Shown here: in pieces, positions 25,926 to 35,369 of the stretch
How the letters are laid out: each line of letters begins with the position of its first letter
How positions within the stretch are numbered: position 1 is the stretch's first letter
Assembly (NCBI GenBank): GCA_020161535.1
Contig: JAIUNW010000005.1
Location: forward strand, 62,001-126,000
From: Bacteroidota bacterium
Lineage (GTDB): Bacteria; Bacteroidota; Bacteroidia; Chitinophagales; Chitinophagaceae
DNA: 64,000 nucleotides
Direction: 5' to 3'
The notes under the pieces: generated by a model
The model's database searches: none
What the model was told of the DNA's origin: nothing
Seen by the model: the letters and a program-made list of their open reading frames with translations, nothing else
Position numbers and translations under genes: made by a program

Positions 25926-26587
25926 TAGCGCCCGGCGCCCAAAAATCGCTTCTTGTAGTAGTCGTCGTTCAGGTCGCTGATGGTTACACCGGCGCTGGTT
26001 GACGCATGTACGAATTTGTTGTTCAGCAAATAAATACCTACATGCGATACACCGCCCCTGGTATTAAAAAAAACCAGGTCGCCGGTTTGCAATTGGTCGG
26101 TAGGGATGTGCTGGCATTGGTCGTACTGGTCGCGCGAAGTGCGGGGCAGGGTTTTGTTAAACATGCTCAGCGTCAACTGGCAGGTAAAAGCCGAGCAATC
26201 GATGCCCTCGCGCGAATTGCCGCCGTAACGGTATTTCGTTCCATACCAGTCGTCGATAAATTGCAATAATTCAACATTCCAAAGGTCTTCCACATTCTGG
26301 TTCATCAGCACCGCATATTTGAACTGCAAGGCTGACCCGTTTTCAATGTTGAAAGAAGCGCTGCTGGACGCATATTTCGGGCCTGTTAATCGGCTGGTAT
26401 TCGGTGCGCCATTGAAGCCGGGGCCGTTTTCGGGGTCACCGCCAGGTGTCATATTGATCGACTCGATGTATTTCGGGTCGCGGGCCACGGTTCGCTTCAC
26501 GGTGGGCGTGGGTTCCGTCACCTTTCGCGTGCTACCACAGGCGGCCAAAAAGGCACTCATGCTCAATACCCAAATGATTCTACTCAA
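25922..26587 (-). CDS. NlpC/P60 peptidoglycan endopeptidase lipoprotein
   Basis: The product should cut gamma-D-Glu-diaminopimelate cross-bridges in peptidoglycan, like Spr/MepS. It has a lipoprotein signal (MSAFLAAC then GSTRK), a linker, and the C-terminal NlpC/P60 domain (about 125-221) with catalytic Cys in REGIDCSAF, His in GGVSHVGIYL and a third polar residue in NKFVHAS. No ATG fits: I chose TTG at 26587, which gives a compact signal peptide and lies just after a TAnnTTTG element (26615-26622); the longer frame to 26647 would start upstream of it. Divergent from dnaE. Confidence 0.87.
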   Translation of the reverse strand: MSRIIWVLSMSAFLAACGSTRKVTEPTPTVKRTVARDPKYIESINMTPGGDPENGPGFNGAPNTSRLTGPKYASSSASFNIENGSALQFKYAVLMNQNVEDLWNVELLQFIDDWYGTKYRYGGNSREGIDCSAFTCQLTLSMFNKTLPRTSRDQYDQCQHIPTDQLQTGDLVFFNTRGGVSHVGIYLLNNKFVHASTSAGVTISDLNDDYYKKRFLGAGRY

Positions 26588-26614
26588 AACAATTTTATTT
26601 GCTGACCAATTGTG

Positions 26615-26622
26615 CAAAACTA
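26615..26622 (-). promoter_or_regulatory. Putative -7 element of the NlpC/P60 gene
   Basis: TAGTTTTG on the minus strand fits TAnnTTTG, about 28 bp upstream of the proposed TTG start. It supports the short start for the downstream gene. Confidence 0.45.
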
Positions 26623-26670
26623 AGCAATCCCCATCGTGAACCCGCACGCCAAAAATTTGTTATTTGCAGC

Positions 26671-29600
26671 ATGTCCAGCTTCTCCCATTTACACTGCCAT
26701 ACCCAATATTCCCTGCTCGATGGTGCCGCCTCGATTCAGTCCTTATACAAAAAAGCTGTTAAAAATAATATGCCGGCCATCGCTATTACCGATCACGGCA
26801 ATATGTTCGGCGCTTTTGAATTTGTGGCCGAAGCCTATAAACACAAAGGCGAAGATGGCAAACCATTGGTGAAACCGGTGGTGGGCTGCGAGTTTTATGT
26901 GGTGGCCGACCGACATCGCAAATCTTTCACCAAAGAGCAGAAAGACGAACGTTACCACCAGGTGCTGCTCGCCAAAAATGCTACGGGTTACCAAAACCTG
27001 ATCAAATTGACTTCGCTCGGTTTCACCGAAGGCATGTATAGCAAGTATCCGCGCATCGACAAAGAATTGATTGAAAAATACCACGAAGGATTGATCGCCA
27101 CGAGTTGTTGCATCGGCGCTTATGTACCGCAAACCATTTTGCATGAAAGCGAAGCCGAAGCCGAAAAAGAATTCAAGTGGTGGCTGGACATTTTTGGCGA
27201 AGATTATTTTATCGAACTGCAACGACATAAAATTCCCGAGCAGGAAAAGATCAATGAAGTGCTGCTGCGCTTCTCGAAAAAATACAAGGTGCCGGTCATC
27301 GCTACCAACGATAGTCACTATACTGACCAGGACGATGCTAATGCGCACGACATCTTGCTTTGCATCAACACCGGCGAAAAACAAAGCACACCCGGCTTTG
27401 ATGATTTTGTCAATGACGATACCCAGGTACGCAACCGCCGTTTCAAATTTCCGAACGATCAATTCTATTTTAAGTCGACCGAAGAAATGAAACAGCTCTT
27501 CAGCGATATTCCCGAATCGATTGCCAACACCAATATGATTGTGGAGCGCGTTGAATTGCTGAACCTGAAAAAAGACATCCTCCTCCCCGCTTTTCCCATT
27601 CCCGCCGAATTCCAGGTGCATGGCGACAGCAACCTGAACCAGTGGGAATACCTTAAGCACCTCACCAACGAAGGCGCGCGCGAACGCTATGCAGAGATGA
27701 CGCCTGAAATACAGGAACGCATCGACTTTGAACTCTTTACCATCAAAACGATGGGCTTCGCCGGCTACTTTCTGATTGTAAGTGATTTCATTCGCGAAGG
27801 CCGCAACATGGGTGTGTTTGTGGGGCCGGGTCGTGGCTCAGCCGCCGGTAGCGTAGTGGCTTATTGCATTGGCATTACCAATATCGATCCCATCAAATAC
27901 AACTTACTGTTCGAACGGTTTCTCAACCCCGATCGGAAGAGCATGCCCGATATCGATACCGACTTTGACGACGATGGTCGGCAGCGGGTGATCGATTATG
28001 TGGTATCGAAATATGGCAAGAACCAGGTAGCGCAAATTGTTACCTATGGCACCATGGCTGCCAAGATGAGTATCAAAGATGTGGCCCGGGTATTGGACCT
28101 GCCCCTCGCCGAATCGAATGCGCTGGCCAAGATGGTTCCGGAGAAACCGGGCATCGAACTGCGGCGGGTACTCAAAGCACCGTTGACCGAGAAAGACGGC
28201 GAAAAATCCCTCGAAAGCAAAGACCAATTGGGTCCGGAAGACCTTGACTCAGTGCGCCGGCTGCGCGAAATTTACCATGGCAGCGATATCCGGGCACAGG
28301 TATTACACGAAGCTGAACGTTTGGAAGGGTCGGTGCGCAACACCGGGTTGCATGCCGCCGGTATCATCATTGCGCCCGATGATTTGATGAATATCATTCC
28401 GGTTTGCACGGCCAAAGATTCTGACCTGCTGGTAACGCAGATTGAAGGCAGTATAATTGAAGACGCGGGTGTAATTAAGATGGACTTTCTGGGATTAAAA
28501 ACCCTCACCATCATTAAGAACGCGCTGGAGATGATAAAAGTGAACCATGATGTGGAAATAGAAATCGACAATATTCCACTCAATGATGAAAAAACGTTTC
28601 AGCTTTATCAACACGGCGATACCATTGGTACGTTTCAGTTTGAAAGCCCGGGGATGCAAAAATATTTGCGCGAACTCAAGCCCGACCAGTTCGCCGACCT
28701 GATTGCCATGAACGCCTTGTATCGCCCGGGGCCCATCGCCTATATTCCGAACTTCATTGATCGCAAACACGGGCGCGAAGCCATCAGTTATGACCTGCCC
28801 GAAATGGCCGAGTACCTCGAAGAAACCTATGGCATTACGGTGTACCAGGAACAGGTGATGTTGTTGGCACAATCGATCGGCGGCTTCAGCAAAGGCGATG
28901 CCGATGTATTGCGCAAAGCCATGGGCAAAAAACAGAAGTCCATACTCGACAAAATGAAAACCCAGTTTGTAAAGGGTGCCACAGAGAAAGGTTTTCCTGC
29001 CGAGAAGCTGGAAAAAATCTGGACCGACTGGGAAGCATTTGCCCAATACGCTTTCAACAAATCGCACAGCACTTGTTATGCGTTTGTGGCTTACCAGACA
29101 GCTTATCTTAAAACGCATTATCCGTCAGAATACATGGCGGCGGTGCTCAACAACGCCGGCAGCATTGAAAAGATCACCTTCTTTATGGAAGAGTGTAAGC
29201 GGATGGGATTGGAAGTGTTGGGCCCGGACATCAACGAATCGCAGCAGGGCTTTGCCGTTAACAAGGGGGGCGCCATTCGTTTTGGGCTCGGTGGACTAAA
29301 AGGTGTAGGTGAAGCAGCGGTGGATAGTATCATCAAAGAACGAAACAACGATGGTGCTTATAAAACCATTTTCGATTTAATGAAGCGAGTTAACCAACGC
29401 ACGGTTAACAAGAAAACATTGGAATGCCTGGCCTGTGCCGGCGCCTTTGATTGCTTCACTGAATTGCACCGCGCGCAATATTTTTATCTGCCGCCGGGCG
29501 ATAATACCACCGGGCTGGAGAAAGTGATTAAATACGGCAACGTGTACCAGGCGCAAAGCCAGGGTACCACGAATACGTTGTTTGGCGACTTGCCTGCGGT

Positions 29601-30291
29601 GTTGGATATACCTACACCGAAAATCCCTGCTTGTGAGCCCTGGTCGCTCACCGACCGACTGGAAAAAGAAAAAGAAGTAACCGGCATTTTTTTAAGTGGG
29701 CATCCGTTGGATCATTTCCGCTTCGAGATGACTTATTACGGCATCATGACGCTGGCTGAATTCAATGAGATTAAAGAGAACCCGGCTGCGGTGGCAGGAC
29801 GGCCTTTTCGCCTGGCAGGATTGGTGGTAGATGGCCAACATCGCATTACGCGCACGGGTCGCAATTTTGGGGTGTTGAGTCTGGAAGATTATACCGGCAA
29901 AACAGAATTCATGTTATGGGGCGAAGATTATATGCGATTTAAAGATTATCTCGACAAAGGGAAAAACCTGTTTGTGTCGGGCAGTTTTAAGTCGAGGTTT
30001 AACAGTGAACAGTACGAGTTCAAGCCCGACCGGATCAACCTGCTGGAGATCATCAAAAGCAGCATGTCGAAACAAATGACTTTATCGGTAGAACCCCGGC
30101 TGGTTACCAATGAACTGGTCGATTTCCTGGCCAAAAACATGAAGCAGTTTCCGGGAAAAACCAATATCCGCATCAACCTGGGTAAAACCAGCAGTTTATA
30201 TAGTATTGATACTGGTATTGAAATGAATGATGAGTTGACTGCCTGGTTGGCAGGCCGGCCGGAATTGGAAGTAAAAATTGACACTGTTTAG
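26671..30291 (+). CDS. dnaE: DNA polymerase III alpha subunit
   Basis: The replicative polymerase, 1206 residues. The N-terminal PHP domain (about 1-210) starts with HLHCHTQYSLLDG and keeps AITDHGNMFG. The C-family polymerase palm has catalytic aspartates in MPDIDTDFDDDGR (about 425-437), preceded by GPGRGSAAGS. Fingers (RPGPIAYIPNF, MGKKQKSILDKM), a helix-hairpin-helix region (GGLKGVGEAAVD) and an OB fold (about 1030-1115) follow. Start at ATG 26671 (MSSFSHLHCH) gives the family N-terminus; the frame extends 24 codons upstream without conservation. It is monocistronic, divergent from the NlpC gene, and followed by trxA. Confidence 0.97.
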   Translation: MSSFSHLHCHTQYSLLDGAASIQSLYKKAVKNNMPAIAITDHGNMFGAFEFVAEAYKHKGEDGKPLVKPVVGCEFYVVADRHRKSFTKEQKDERYHQVLLAKNATGYQNLIKLTSLGFTEGMYSKYPRIDKELIEKYHEGLIATSCCIGAYVPQTILHESEAEAEKEFKWWLDIFGEDYFIELQRHKIPEQEKINEVLLRFSKKYKVPVIATNDSHYTDQDDANAHDILLCINTGEKQSTPGFDDFVNDDTQVRNRRFKFPNDQFYFKSTEEMKQLFSDIPESIANTNMIVERVELLNLKKDILLPAFPIPAEFQVHGDSNLNQWEYLKHLTNEGARERYAEMTPEIQERIDFELFTIKTMGFAGYFLIVSDFIREGRNMGVFVGPGRGSAAGSVVAYCIGITNIDPIKYNLLFERFLNPDRKSMPDIDTDFDDDGRQRVIDYVVSKYGKNQVAQIVTYGTMAAKMSIKDVARVLDLPLAESNALAKMVPEKPGIELRRVLKAPLTEKDGEKSLESKDQLGPEDLDSVRRLREIYHGSDIRAQVLHEAERLEGSVRNTGLHAAGIIIAPDDLMNIIPVCTAKDSDLLVTQIEGSIIEDAGVIKMDFLGLKTLTIIKNALEMIKVNHDVEIEIDNIPLNDEKTFQLYQHGDTIGTFQFESPGMQKYLRELKPDQFADLIAMNALYRPGPIAYIPNFIDRKHGREAISYDLPEMAEYLEETYGITVYQEQVMLLAQSIGGFSKGDADVLRKAMGKKQKSILDKMKTQFVKGATEKGFPAEKLEKIWTDWEAFAQYAFNKSHSTCYAFVAYQTAYLKTHYPSEYMAAVLNNAGSIEKITFFMEECKRMGLEVLGPDINESQQGFAVNKGGAIRFGLGGLKGVGEAAVDSIIKERNNDGAYKTIFDLMKRVNQRTVNKKTLECLACAGAFDCFTELHRAQYFYLPPGDNTTGLEKVIKYGNVYQAQSQGTTNTLFGDLPAVLDIPTPKIPACEPWSLTDRLEKEKEVTGIFLSGHPLDHFRFEMTYYGIMTLAEFNEIKENPAAVAGRPFRLAGLVVDGQHRITRTGRNFGVLSLEDYTGKTEFMLWGEDYMRFKDYLDKGKNLFVSGSFKSRFNSEQYEFKPDRINLLEIIKSSMSKQMTLSVEPRLVTNELVDFLAKNMKQFPGKTNIRINLGKTSSLYSIDTGIEMNDELTAWLAGRPELEVKIDTV

Positions 30292-30344
30292 GGTTATCCA
30301 CCAACTGTGGACTGACAACAATGGCAATATTTGAACAAGGGCTT

Positions 30345-30352
30345 TATTTTTG
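30345..30352 (+). promoter_or_regulatory. Putative -7 element of trxA
   Basis: TATTTTTG matches TAnnTTTG and lies 38 bp before the trxA start. A clear -33 element was not found. Confidence 0.4.
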
Positions 30353-30390
30353 TGTTCTAACAGACAATACAACCAATTAAAAAAATAACT

Positions 30391-30708
30391 ATGGCTTTAG
30401 AATTCACCGATGCCAATTTCCAGAACGAAGTGCTGGCGTCAGACAAACTGAGTGTTATTGATTTCTGGGCAGAATGGTGCGGCCCTTGTCGCGCAATCGG
30501 CCCGGTGATTGAAGAGCTGTCGAAAGAATACGATGGAAAAGTGAAGATCGGCAAAGTGAATGTTGACAATAATCCGCAGTTGTCGATCAATTACGGCATC
30601 ACCTCCATTCCTGCTATCCTGTTTGTAAAAGGCGGACAAGTAGTAGACAAACTGGTAGGTGCCCAACCGAAAGCAAATTTCGTCAAGAAAATTGAAGCGC
30701 ATATTTAA
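30391..30708 (+). CDS. trxA: Thioredoxin
   Basis: A 105-residue cytoplasmic dithiol-disulfide reductase. The active site is [13 protein letters not shown] with C30 and C33, and the conserved cis-proline region appears as [14 protein letters not shown]. It supplies electrons to ribonucleotide reductase, MsrA and similar enzymes. It is a single gene with its own -7-like element upstream and a strong terminator downstream. Confidence 0.96.
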   Translation: MALEFTDANFQNEVLASDKLSVIDFWAEWCGPCRAIGPVIEELSKEYDGKVKIGKVNVDNNPQLSINYGITSIPAILFVKGGQVVDKLVGAQPKANFVKKIEAHI

Positions 30709-30729
30709 GCGCTGAGAAAGGTAAAAACC

Positions 30730-30778
30730 AAAAGGTCAAAACTGATCGCTTAAAAGGCGACCGGTTTTGGCCTTTTTT
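30730..30778 (+). terminator. Rho-independent terminator of trxA
   Basis: A 20-bp stem (30730-30749 with 30757-30776; two G-U pairs and one mismatch in the RNA) with a 7-nt loop, ending in a run of T (CCTTTTTT). It separates trxA from the dnaJ-like gene. Confidence 0.85.
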
Positions 30779-30782
30779 GTGG

Positions 30783-30814
30783 TTTTGCCTATTGCTTTTG
30801 CCTTTGTAGATTTG
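30783..30814 (+). promoter_or_regulatory. Putative promoter of the cbpA-cbpM pair
   Basis: TTTTG (30783-30787), a 19-bp spacer and TAGATTTG (30807-30814) match the Bacteroidota -33/-7 consensus. The gene starts 18 bp downstream. Confidence 0.6.
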
Positions 30815-30831
30815 TTTAAGAAGATGCAACT

Positions 30832-31794
30832 ATGGATTTTATCGATTATTATAAAGTGCTGGGGGTTGATAAAAATGCCTCGGCCGACGACATAAAAAAA
30901 GCCTATCGCAAGCTGGCGCGCACACACCATCCTGACCTCAACCCCAACGATGATAAAGCGCACAAACTGTTTCAGCAGATCAATGAAGCGAATGAAGTAT
31001 TGAGTGATCCGGATAAAAGAAAAAAATACGACCAGTACGGCAAAGACTGGCAACATGCTGATCAGTTTGAACAGGCACGCCGCGCACAGGGCGCCAATGG
31101 CGGTGGCTTTGGCGGCGGCAATCCGTTTGGCGGTGGCGGCAATCCGTTTGGCGGTGCGGGTGGTAGCCCCTATGGCGAATGGAGTTATTCTGGTGAAGGC
31201 GGCGACGAAGGCTTCTCCGATTTCTTCTCCAATCTTTTTGGGCAGTCGGGCAAAAGTAATAGAGGGGGCAGAAAAACACAGTTCCGCGGGCAGGATATTG
31301 AAGCCAGTATGGAGTTGCCTCTATCGGCCGCTTATCGCACCCACCAGCAAACTTTTTCCGTTAATGGCAAAAATATTCGCATCACCATACCGGCGGGTAT
31401 TGAAGATGAGCAAAAGATCAAATTGGGTGGACATGGTTCGCCGGGTGTTAATGGCGGACCGAATGGAGATCTTTATATCACTTTTCATGTGGTGAATGAT
31501 ACCGCTTACCAGCGCACCGGCAACGACCTGCATAGCAAGGTAGAGATCGATTTATACACAGCTTTATTGGGCGGTGAAACAACGGTGACCACGATGGATG
31601 GCAAAGTGAAACTCAAAGTGGCGCCGGGAACCCAACCAGGCACCAAAGTGCGGCTCAAAGGCAAGGGATTTCCGGTGTACAAGCAAGACGGACAATTCGG
31701 CGATTTCTTTGTCGAGTACCAGGTGAAACTGCCCACCAACCTCAGCCCCGAGCAAATTGAATTGGTCAAACAACTTTCTTCTCTTCAAAAATAA
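30832..31794 (+). CDS. cbpA: DnaJ-family co-chaperone without zinc finger (CbpA-like)
   Basis: A 320-residue type B J-protein that stimulates DnaK ATPase and delivers clients. The J domain is residues 1-68 with HPD at 33-35 (THHPDLNP). A Gly/Phe linker (about 85-125) follows, then two client-binding beta domains (about 155-310). There are no CxxCxGxG zinc motifs, separating it from DnaJ. The linker contains a perfect 21-bp direct duplication (31114-31155). The next gene, 4 bp on, encodes a CbpM-like partner, which supports the CbpA assignment. Confidence 0.88.
   Translation: MDFIDYYKVLGVDKNASADDIKKAYRKLARTHHPDLNPNDDKAHKLFQQINEANEVLSDPDKRKKYDQYGKDWQHADQFEQARRAQGANGGGFGGGNPFGGGGNPFGGAGGSPYGEWSYSGEGGDEGFSDFFSNLFGQSGKSNRGGRKTQFRGQDIEASMELPLSAAYRTHQQTFSVNGKNIRITIPAGIEDEQKIKLGGHGSPGVNGGPNGDLYITFHVVNDTAYQRTGNDLHSKVEIDLYTALLGGETTVTTMDGKVKLKVAPGTQPGTKVRLKGKGFPVYKQDGQFGDFFVEYQVKLPTNLSPEQIELVKQLSSLQK
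31114..31155 (+). repeat. 21-bp perfect direct duplication in the cbpA-like linker
   Basis: Bases 31114-31134 and 31135-31155 are identical. They encode two copies of GGNPFGG in the Gly/Phe-rich linker of the J-protein. The duplication keeps the reading frame and lengthens the linker by seven residues. Confidence 0.9.
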
Positions 31795-31798
31795 ACAG

Positions 31799-32092
31799 AT
31801 GGAAACAATACAATGGATTCCCGTTAGTTTGTTCTGCGAAAGCCACCAGGTTGAAATCAGTTTTATTGATGAACTGGAGCAATTCGGATTGATACAACTG
31901 AAAGTAGAACAAAGCAACCGACTGATTGCCGCTGACCATTTGCCGGAGGTGGAAAAAATGTTGTTGCTGCACGAAGAAATGGGCATCAACTACGAAGGCA
32001 TAGAAACGGTGATGCACCTGCTCGGAAAAATTCAGGGCATGCAGGCAGAGATGTCGCAGTTACGCAGGCAGCTTCGTTCCTTTGCCCCATAA
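31799..32092 (+). CDS. cbpM: CbpM-like chaperone modulator
   Basis: A 97-residue protein of the MerR-like HTH chaperone-modulator type. It shows the short N-terminal winged-helix part (CESHQVEISFIDELEQFGLI, about 10-29) and a C-terminal helix (IQGMQAEMSQLRRQL). CbpM binds the J domain of CbpA and inhibits its action on DnaK. ATG 31799 is chosen since the frame upstream overlaps the chaperone gene. It is 4 bp after the cbpA-like stop, so the two are co-translated. Confidence 0.85.
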   Translation: METIQWIPVSLFCESHQVEISFIDELEQFGLIQLKVEQSNRLIAADHLPEVEKMLLLHEEMGINYEGIETVMHLLGKIQGMQAEMSQLRRQLRSFAP

Positions 32093-32131
32093 CATTCAGG
32101 CGCTTACTATACGCACTATAAACCTTATTAC

Positions 32132-32866
32132 ATGAAATCTGCCTTAACCCTGCTATTCCTATGCCTGGCCGTTCTGGCCAAGGCCCAGCAAGATGCCGCC
32201 TTTTATATTTTTGATGCCGACCAGAAGCCTACAAACATTAAAAAAGCAAAATTCCTTTTGCGCGTGTCGAAAATAAATGACAGCAGTTGGCAATGGGATT
32301 ATTATCATTTCGCCGGCCCGATGATCAGCCGCGAACATTTTAAAGACAGAGAAGGTACCATTCACCATGGTACTTCCTGGCATTATGCCCAAGATGGTCG
32401 ATTGGATTCAACGGCCCAATTTGTCAATGGCAAAAAACACGGCGACGCGTTTCGCCTGGTTGCCGACAGTTTTGCCTATAAAACAAAATATGTGTTTGAC
32501 AATGATCAGTTGGTTGCAACCGTCGACATGACAAAAAAAGACAGCAGTCAATTCATCAAATACGATGATGAAAAAGAGTCGGCCTACCCCGGGGGGTTGA
32601 GCAGTTGGGGCCGATATTTAAATAAAAACCTACGCTATCCTGCCAGGGCGATGGACGGTAATATTCAGGGACAGTCTGTCATCGGCTTTATGGTTGACAG
32701 CGATGGAAAACTCAGTGATCCTTTTATTGCCCGCTCGGTAGAGTATTCGATCGACGACGAAGCCTACAGGATCATCATGGCATCCGGCAAATGGGAACCG
32801 GCCTTTCAGAATGGCAGGCATGTAAAAAGTTATAAGCTGCAACCCATCGTTTTCAGGCTCAACTAA
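32132..32866 (+). CDS. Exported protein with C-terminal TonB-like domain
   Basis: A 244-residue protein with a cleavable-looking signal peptide (about 1-18, ALTLLFLCLAVLAKAQ). Residues about 85-110 (WHYAQDGRLDSTAQFVNGKK) resemble a MORN-type turn, and residues about 155-244 form a TonB C-terminal domain (LRYPARAMDGNIQGQSVIGF, ending in KLQPIVFRLN). Unlike real TonB there is no Pro-rich spacer and the only membrane segment is the signal. It is therefore more likely a periplasmic protein using the TonB fold for binding than an energy transducer. It is 40 bp after cbpM and converges on the CNT transporter. Confidence 0.75.
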   Translation: MKSALTLLFLCLAVLAKAQQDAAFYIFDADQKPTNIKKAKFLLRVSKINDSSWQWDYYHFAGPMISREHFKDREGTIHHGTSWHYAQDGRLDSTAQFVNGKKHGDAFRLVADSFAYKTKYVFDNDQLVATVDMTKKDSSQFIKYDDEKESAYPGGLSSWGRYLNKNLRYPARAMDGNIQGQSVIGFMVDSDGKLSDPFIARSVEYSIDDEAYRIIMASGKWEPAFQNGRHVKSYKLQPIVFRLN

Positions 32867-32878
32867 CCGGTCGATACG

Positions 32879-34141
32879 CTACAACAAAATACCAGCGATG
32901 GTGGCACTTAGATAAGAAGCCAAGGTGCCGCACAACAGGGCTTTCAGGCCAATGCGTGCCAGGTCGGCGCGACGACCTGGTGCCAGTTCGCCAATACCAC
33001 CAATTTGCATGCCCACCGAACTAAAATTCGCAAAGCCGCAAATGGCAATGGATACAATCAGCAATCCTTTTTCAGAAATCACCGGTACCGATTTATTGGT
33101 CAGGTTTTGAAAAGCAACAAATTCATTGATGGTCAGTTTCTGGCCCAATAAAGTAGCTGCGCTGCTAACATCTTGCGAAGGCACGCCCATGGCCCAGGCC
33201 ATCGGGTAAAACAATCGACCGAAAATATAATTCAGGCTAAGGTCAAACGAAGGATTGAAAATATGACCGATCTTGATCAGCAGGTAATCGGTCAACGCAA
33301 TCACGGCAATAAAACCGATCAACATCGCGATCACATTCATGGCAATCTTGAAGCCATCACCCGCACCATGCGATATGGCATCAATGACATTTGTGTAGTG
33401 GCTTTTTACTTCCAACTTTACCGTACCGCGGGTTTGTGGTTCTTCGGTTTCAGGCATCACGATTTTGGAAATGACAAGCGCACCGGGAGCCGCCATCAAG
33501 CTGGCCATGATCAACTTGGGCGCCAGGTCCATGCCTGCTTGTGCCCCCATATTGGCGTATACTACTAAAATACCACCGGCAATACAGGCCATGCTGCCAC
33601 TCATACTGGCCAACAACTCACTCATAGTCATGGTAGGAATATAAGGGCGGATCATCACTTGTGCCTCTACCTGGCCAACAAATGCACTGGCCACATTGCT
33701 CAATGCCTCGGCGCCGCTGACCCGCATCACCCAATTCATGGCCCGCGCCACGATGGCCACTACCCGTTGCATGATACCAAAATGATAAAATATCGCCACC
33801 AGTGCACAAACCAGGATAATGGTGGCCGTTACATTAAACGCAAACACGAAACCGGAAACGGCATAGTTGGCGATGCTGCCATCGGGTCCAGGGGTAGCGA
33901 TACCTCCGTACACAAACGAAGCACCTTGCCGGGCAAATTGTTCAATTTTTTCCATGCCCTTGCCGAGGTATTGGAAAAACCGCGTTACCGCCGGCACCTT
34001 CAGTATCAGTACGGCCAGGGTTAGCTGTAGTGCAAGTCCACTGCCCACCACCCGCAGGTTGATTTTCTTCTTATTATTGGAAAAGAGCCAGGCAATACCC
34101 AAAATCAGAATAATACCCAGCACACCCTGAAAACGCGCCAT
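32879..34141 (-). CDS. Concentrative nucleoside transporter (CNT/NupC family)
   Basis: A 420-residue inner-membrane symporter that takes up nucleosides with Na+ or H+. It has the family's helical core, with segments GSMACIAGGILVVYANMGAQ and PGALVISKIVMPETE, and the C-terminal SIAICGFANFSSVGMQIGGI and ELAPGRRADLARIGLKAL. About nine to ten hydrophobic helices are visible. Ion and substrate specificity cannot be determined. It is divergent from mqnE. Confidence 0.93.
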   Translation of the reverse strand: MARFQGVLGIILILGIAWLFSNNKKKINLRVVGSGLALQLTLAVLILKVPAVTRFFQYLGKGMEKIEQFARQGASFVYGGIATPGPDGSIANYAVSGFVFAFNVTATIILVCALVAIFYHFGIMQRVVAIVARAMNWVMRVSGAEALSNVASAFVGQVEAQVMIRPYIPTMTMSELLASMSGSMACIAGGILVVYANMGAQAGMDLAPKLIMASLMAAPGALVISKIVMPETEEPQTRGTVKLEVKSHYTNVIDAISHGAGDGFKIAMNVIAMLIGFIAVIALTDYLLIKIGHIFNPSFDLSLNYIFGRLFYPMAWAMGVPSQDVSSAATLLGQKLTINEFVAFQNLTNKSVPVISEKGLLIVSIAICGFANFSSVGMQIGGIGELAPGRRADLARIGLKALLCGTLASYLSATIAGILL

Positions 34142-34153
34142 GCAGTGTGGTTT

Positions 34154-34181
34154 TTGTTAACGGCAATATAGTATAACTTTG
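34154..34181 (+). promoter_or_regulatory. Putative promoter of mqnE
   Basis: TTG (34154-34156), a 17-bp spacer and TAACTTTG (34174-34181) match the Bacteroidota -33/-7 elements. The start codon is 19 bp downstream, so the leader is short. Confidence 0.6.
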
Positions 34182-34199
34182 CCACTGAAACAGTAGCCC

Positions 34200-35330
34200 A
34201 TGACAACCCAGGTATACGAAGCACTGGCAACGGACAATAAAACGCTAAAGCGGATCGGCAATAAAGTAATAGATGGTTTGCGGATCAATCCCGATGAAGG
34301 CATCTATCTTTTCGAACACGGCTCCCTGGCCTGGCTTGGTGCCCTGGCCAACCATGTGCGCGAAAAAATGCATGGCAACAATACCTACTTCAATCGCAAT
34401 TTCCATATTGAACCCACCAATGTATGTGTGTTCAGTTGTAAGTTTTGTTCTTACTCCCGCTTATATGCCCACAAAGAAGAAGGTTGGGAACTGAGCACCG
34501 ACCAGATGCTCGAAATAGTGAAGAAATACGATGGTCAACCGGTTACTGAAGTACATATTGTAGGGGGCGTGCACCCCAAACTAACCATGGCTTTTTTTAA
34601 AGACCTGCTGCAAAAAATAAGGGCACACCGGCCCGATTTGCACATCAAGGCCTTTACACCGGTTGAACTGGATTATATGTTCCGCAAAGCGAAACTTACG
34701 CCTGAAGAAGGCATGCGCGAATTGCATGAAGCGGGACTCGATTCCCTGCCCGGCGGCGGTGCGGAGATTTTCGCGCCCGACATTCGTTCACAAATTTGCG
34801 ACGACAAAGTGGATGCCGAAGGCTGGTTACAGATACACCGCGCAGCCCACAACCTCGGTATGCACAGCAACGCCACCATGTTGTACGGCCATATCGAAAC
34901 CTACGCGCACCGCATCGACCACATGGAGCGACTGCGCCAATTGCAGGATGAAACCGGTGGCTTCAACACCTTTATTCCGTTGAAGTTTCGCAACAAAGAC
35001 AATGAGATGAATTACCTGCCTGAAACCAGTACGGTAGAAGACATGAAGATGTATGCGATGGCGCGCATCTATATGGATAATTTCCCGCACCTGAAAGCTT
35101 ATTGGCCCATGTTGGGTCGCAACAAAGCACAGCTCACCTTGTCTTTCGGCGTAAACGATATCGACGGCACCATCGATGATTCAACTAAGATTTATTCAAT
35201 GGCTGGTTCTGAAGAACAAAATCCGTCGATGACGACCGAACAATTGATTACCTTGATACAACAAGCCGGCCGAAAACCGGTAGAGCGCGATACTTTGTAC
35301 AAGGTGGTGAAGGAGTTTGAGATGGCCTAG
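34200..35330 (+). CDS. mqnE: Aminofutalosine synthase (radical SAM)
   Basis: It joins 3-[(1-carboxyvinyl)oxy]benzoate with SAM-derived adenosine to give aminofutalosine, an early step of the futalosine route to menaquinone. The radical-SAM cysteines are C76, C80 and C83 (NVCVFSCKFCSYSR). LPGGGAEIFAPDIRSQIC and NATMLYGHIET are characteristic of MqnE rather than MqnC. The length of 376 residues fits. Other mqn genes are not beside it. Confidence 0.88.
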   Translation: MTTQVYEALATDNKTLKRIGNKVIDGLRINPDEGIYLFEHGSLAWLGALANHVREKMHGNNTYFNRNFHIEPTNVCVFSCKFCSYSRLYAHKEEGWELSTDQMLEIVKKYDGQPVTEVHIVGGVHPKLTMAFFKDLLQKIRAHRPDLHIKAFTPVELDYMFRKAKLTPEEGMRELHEAGLDSLPGGGAEIFAPDIRSQICDDKVDAEGWLQIHRAAHNLGMHSNATMLYGHIETYAHRIDHMERLRQLQDETGGFNTFIPLKFRNKDNEMNYLPETSTVEDMKMYAMARIYMDNFPHLKAYWPMLGRNKAQLTLSFGVNDIDGTIDDSTKIYSMAGSEEQNPSMTTEQLITLIQQAGRKPVERDTLYKVVKEFEMA

Positions 35331-35369
35331 TTTATTATCGTTCGCGGCTATTCAGTTAAACTTTATTCG

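Noticed and set aside
26743..27660. 305-residue ORF antisense to dnaE
   Set aside because: It is a shadow of the dnaE coding sequence; no recognisable domain and no conserved neighbour.
30295..30320. DnaA-box-like TTATCCACC after dnaE, as a possible replication origin
   Set aside because: It is a single imperfect box without clustering, A/T-rich unwinding region or dnaA/dnaN nearby.
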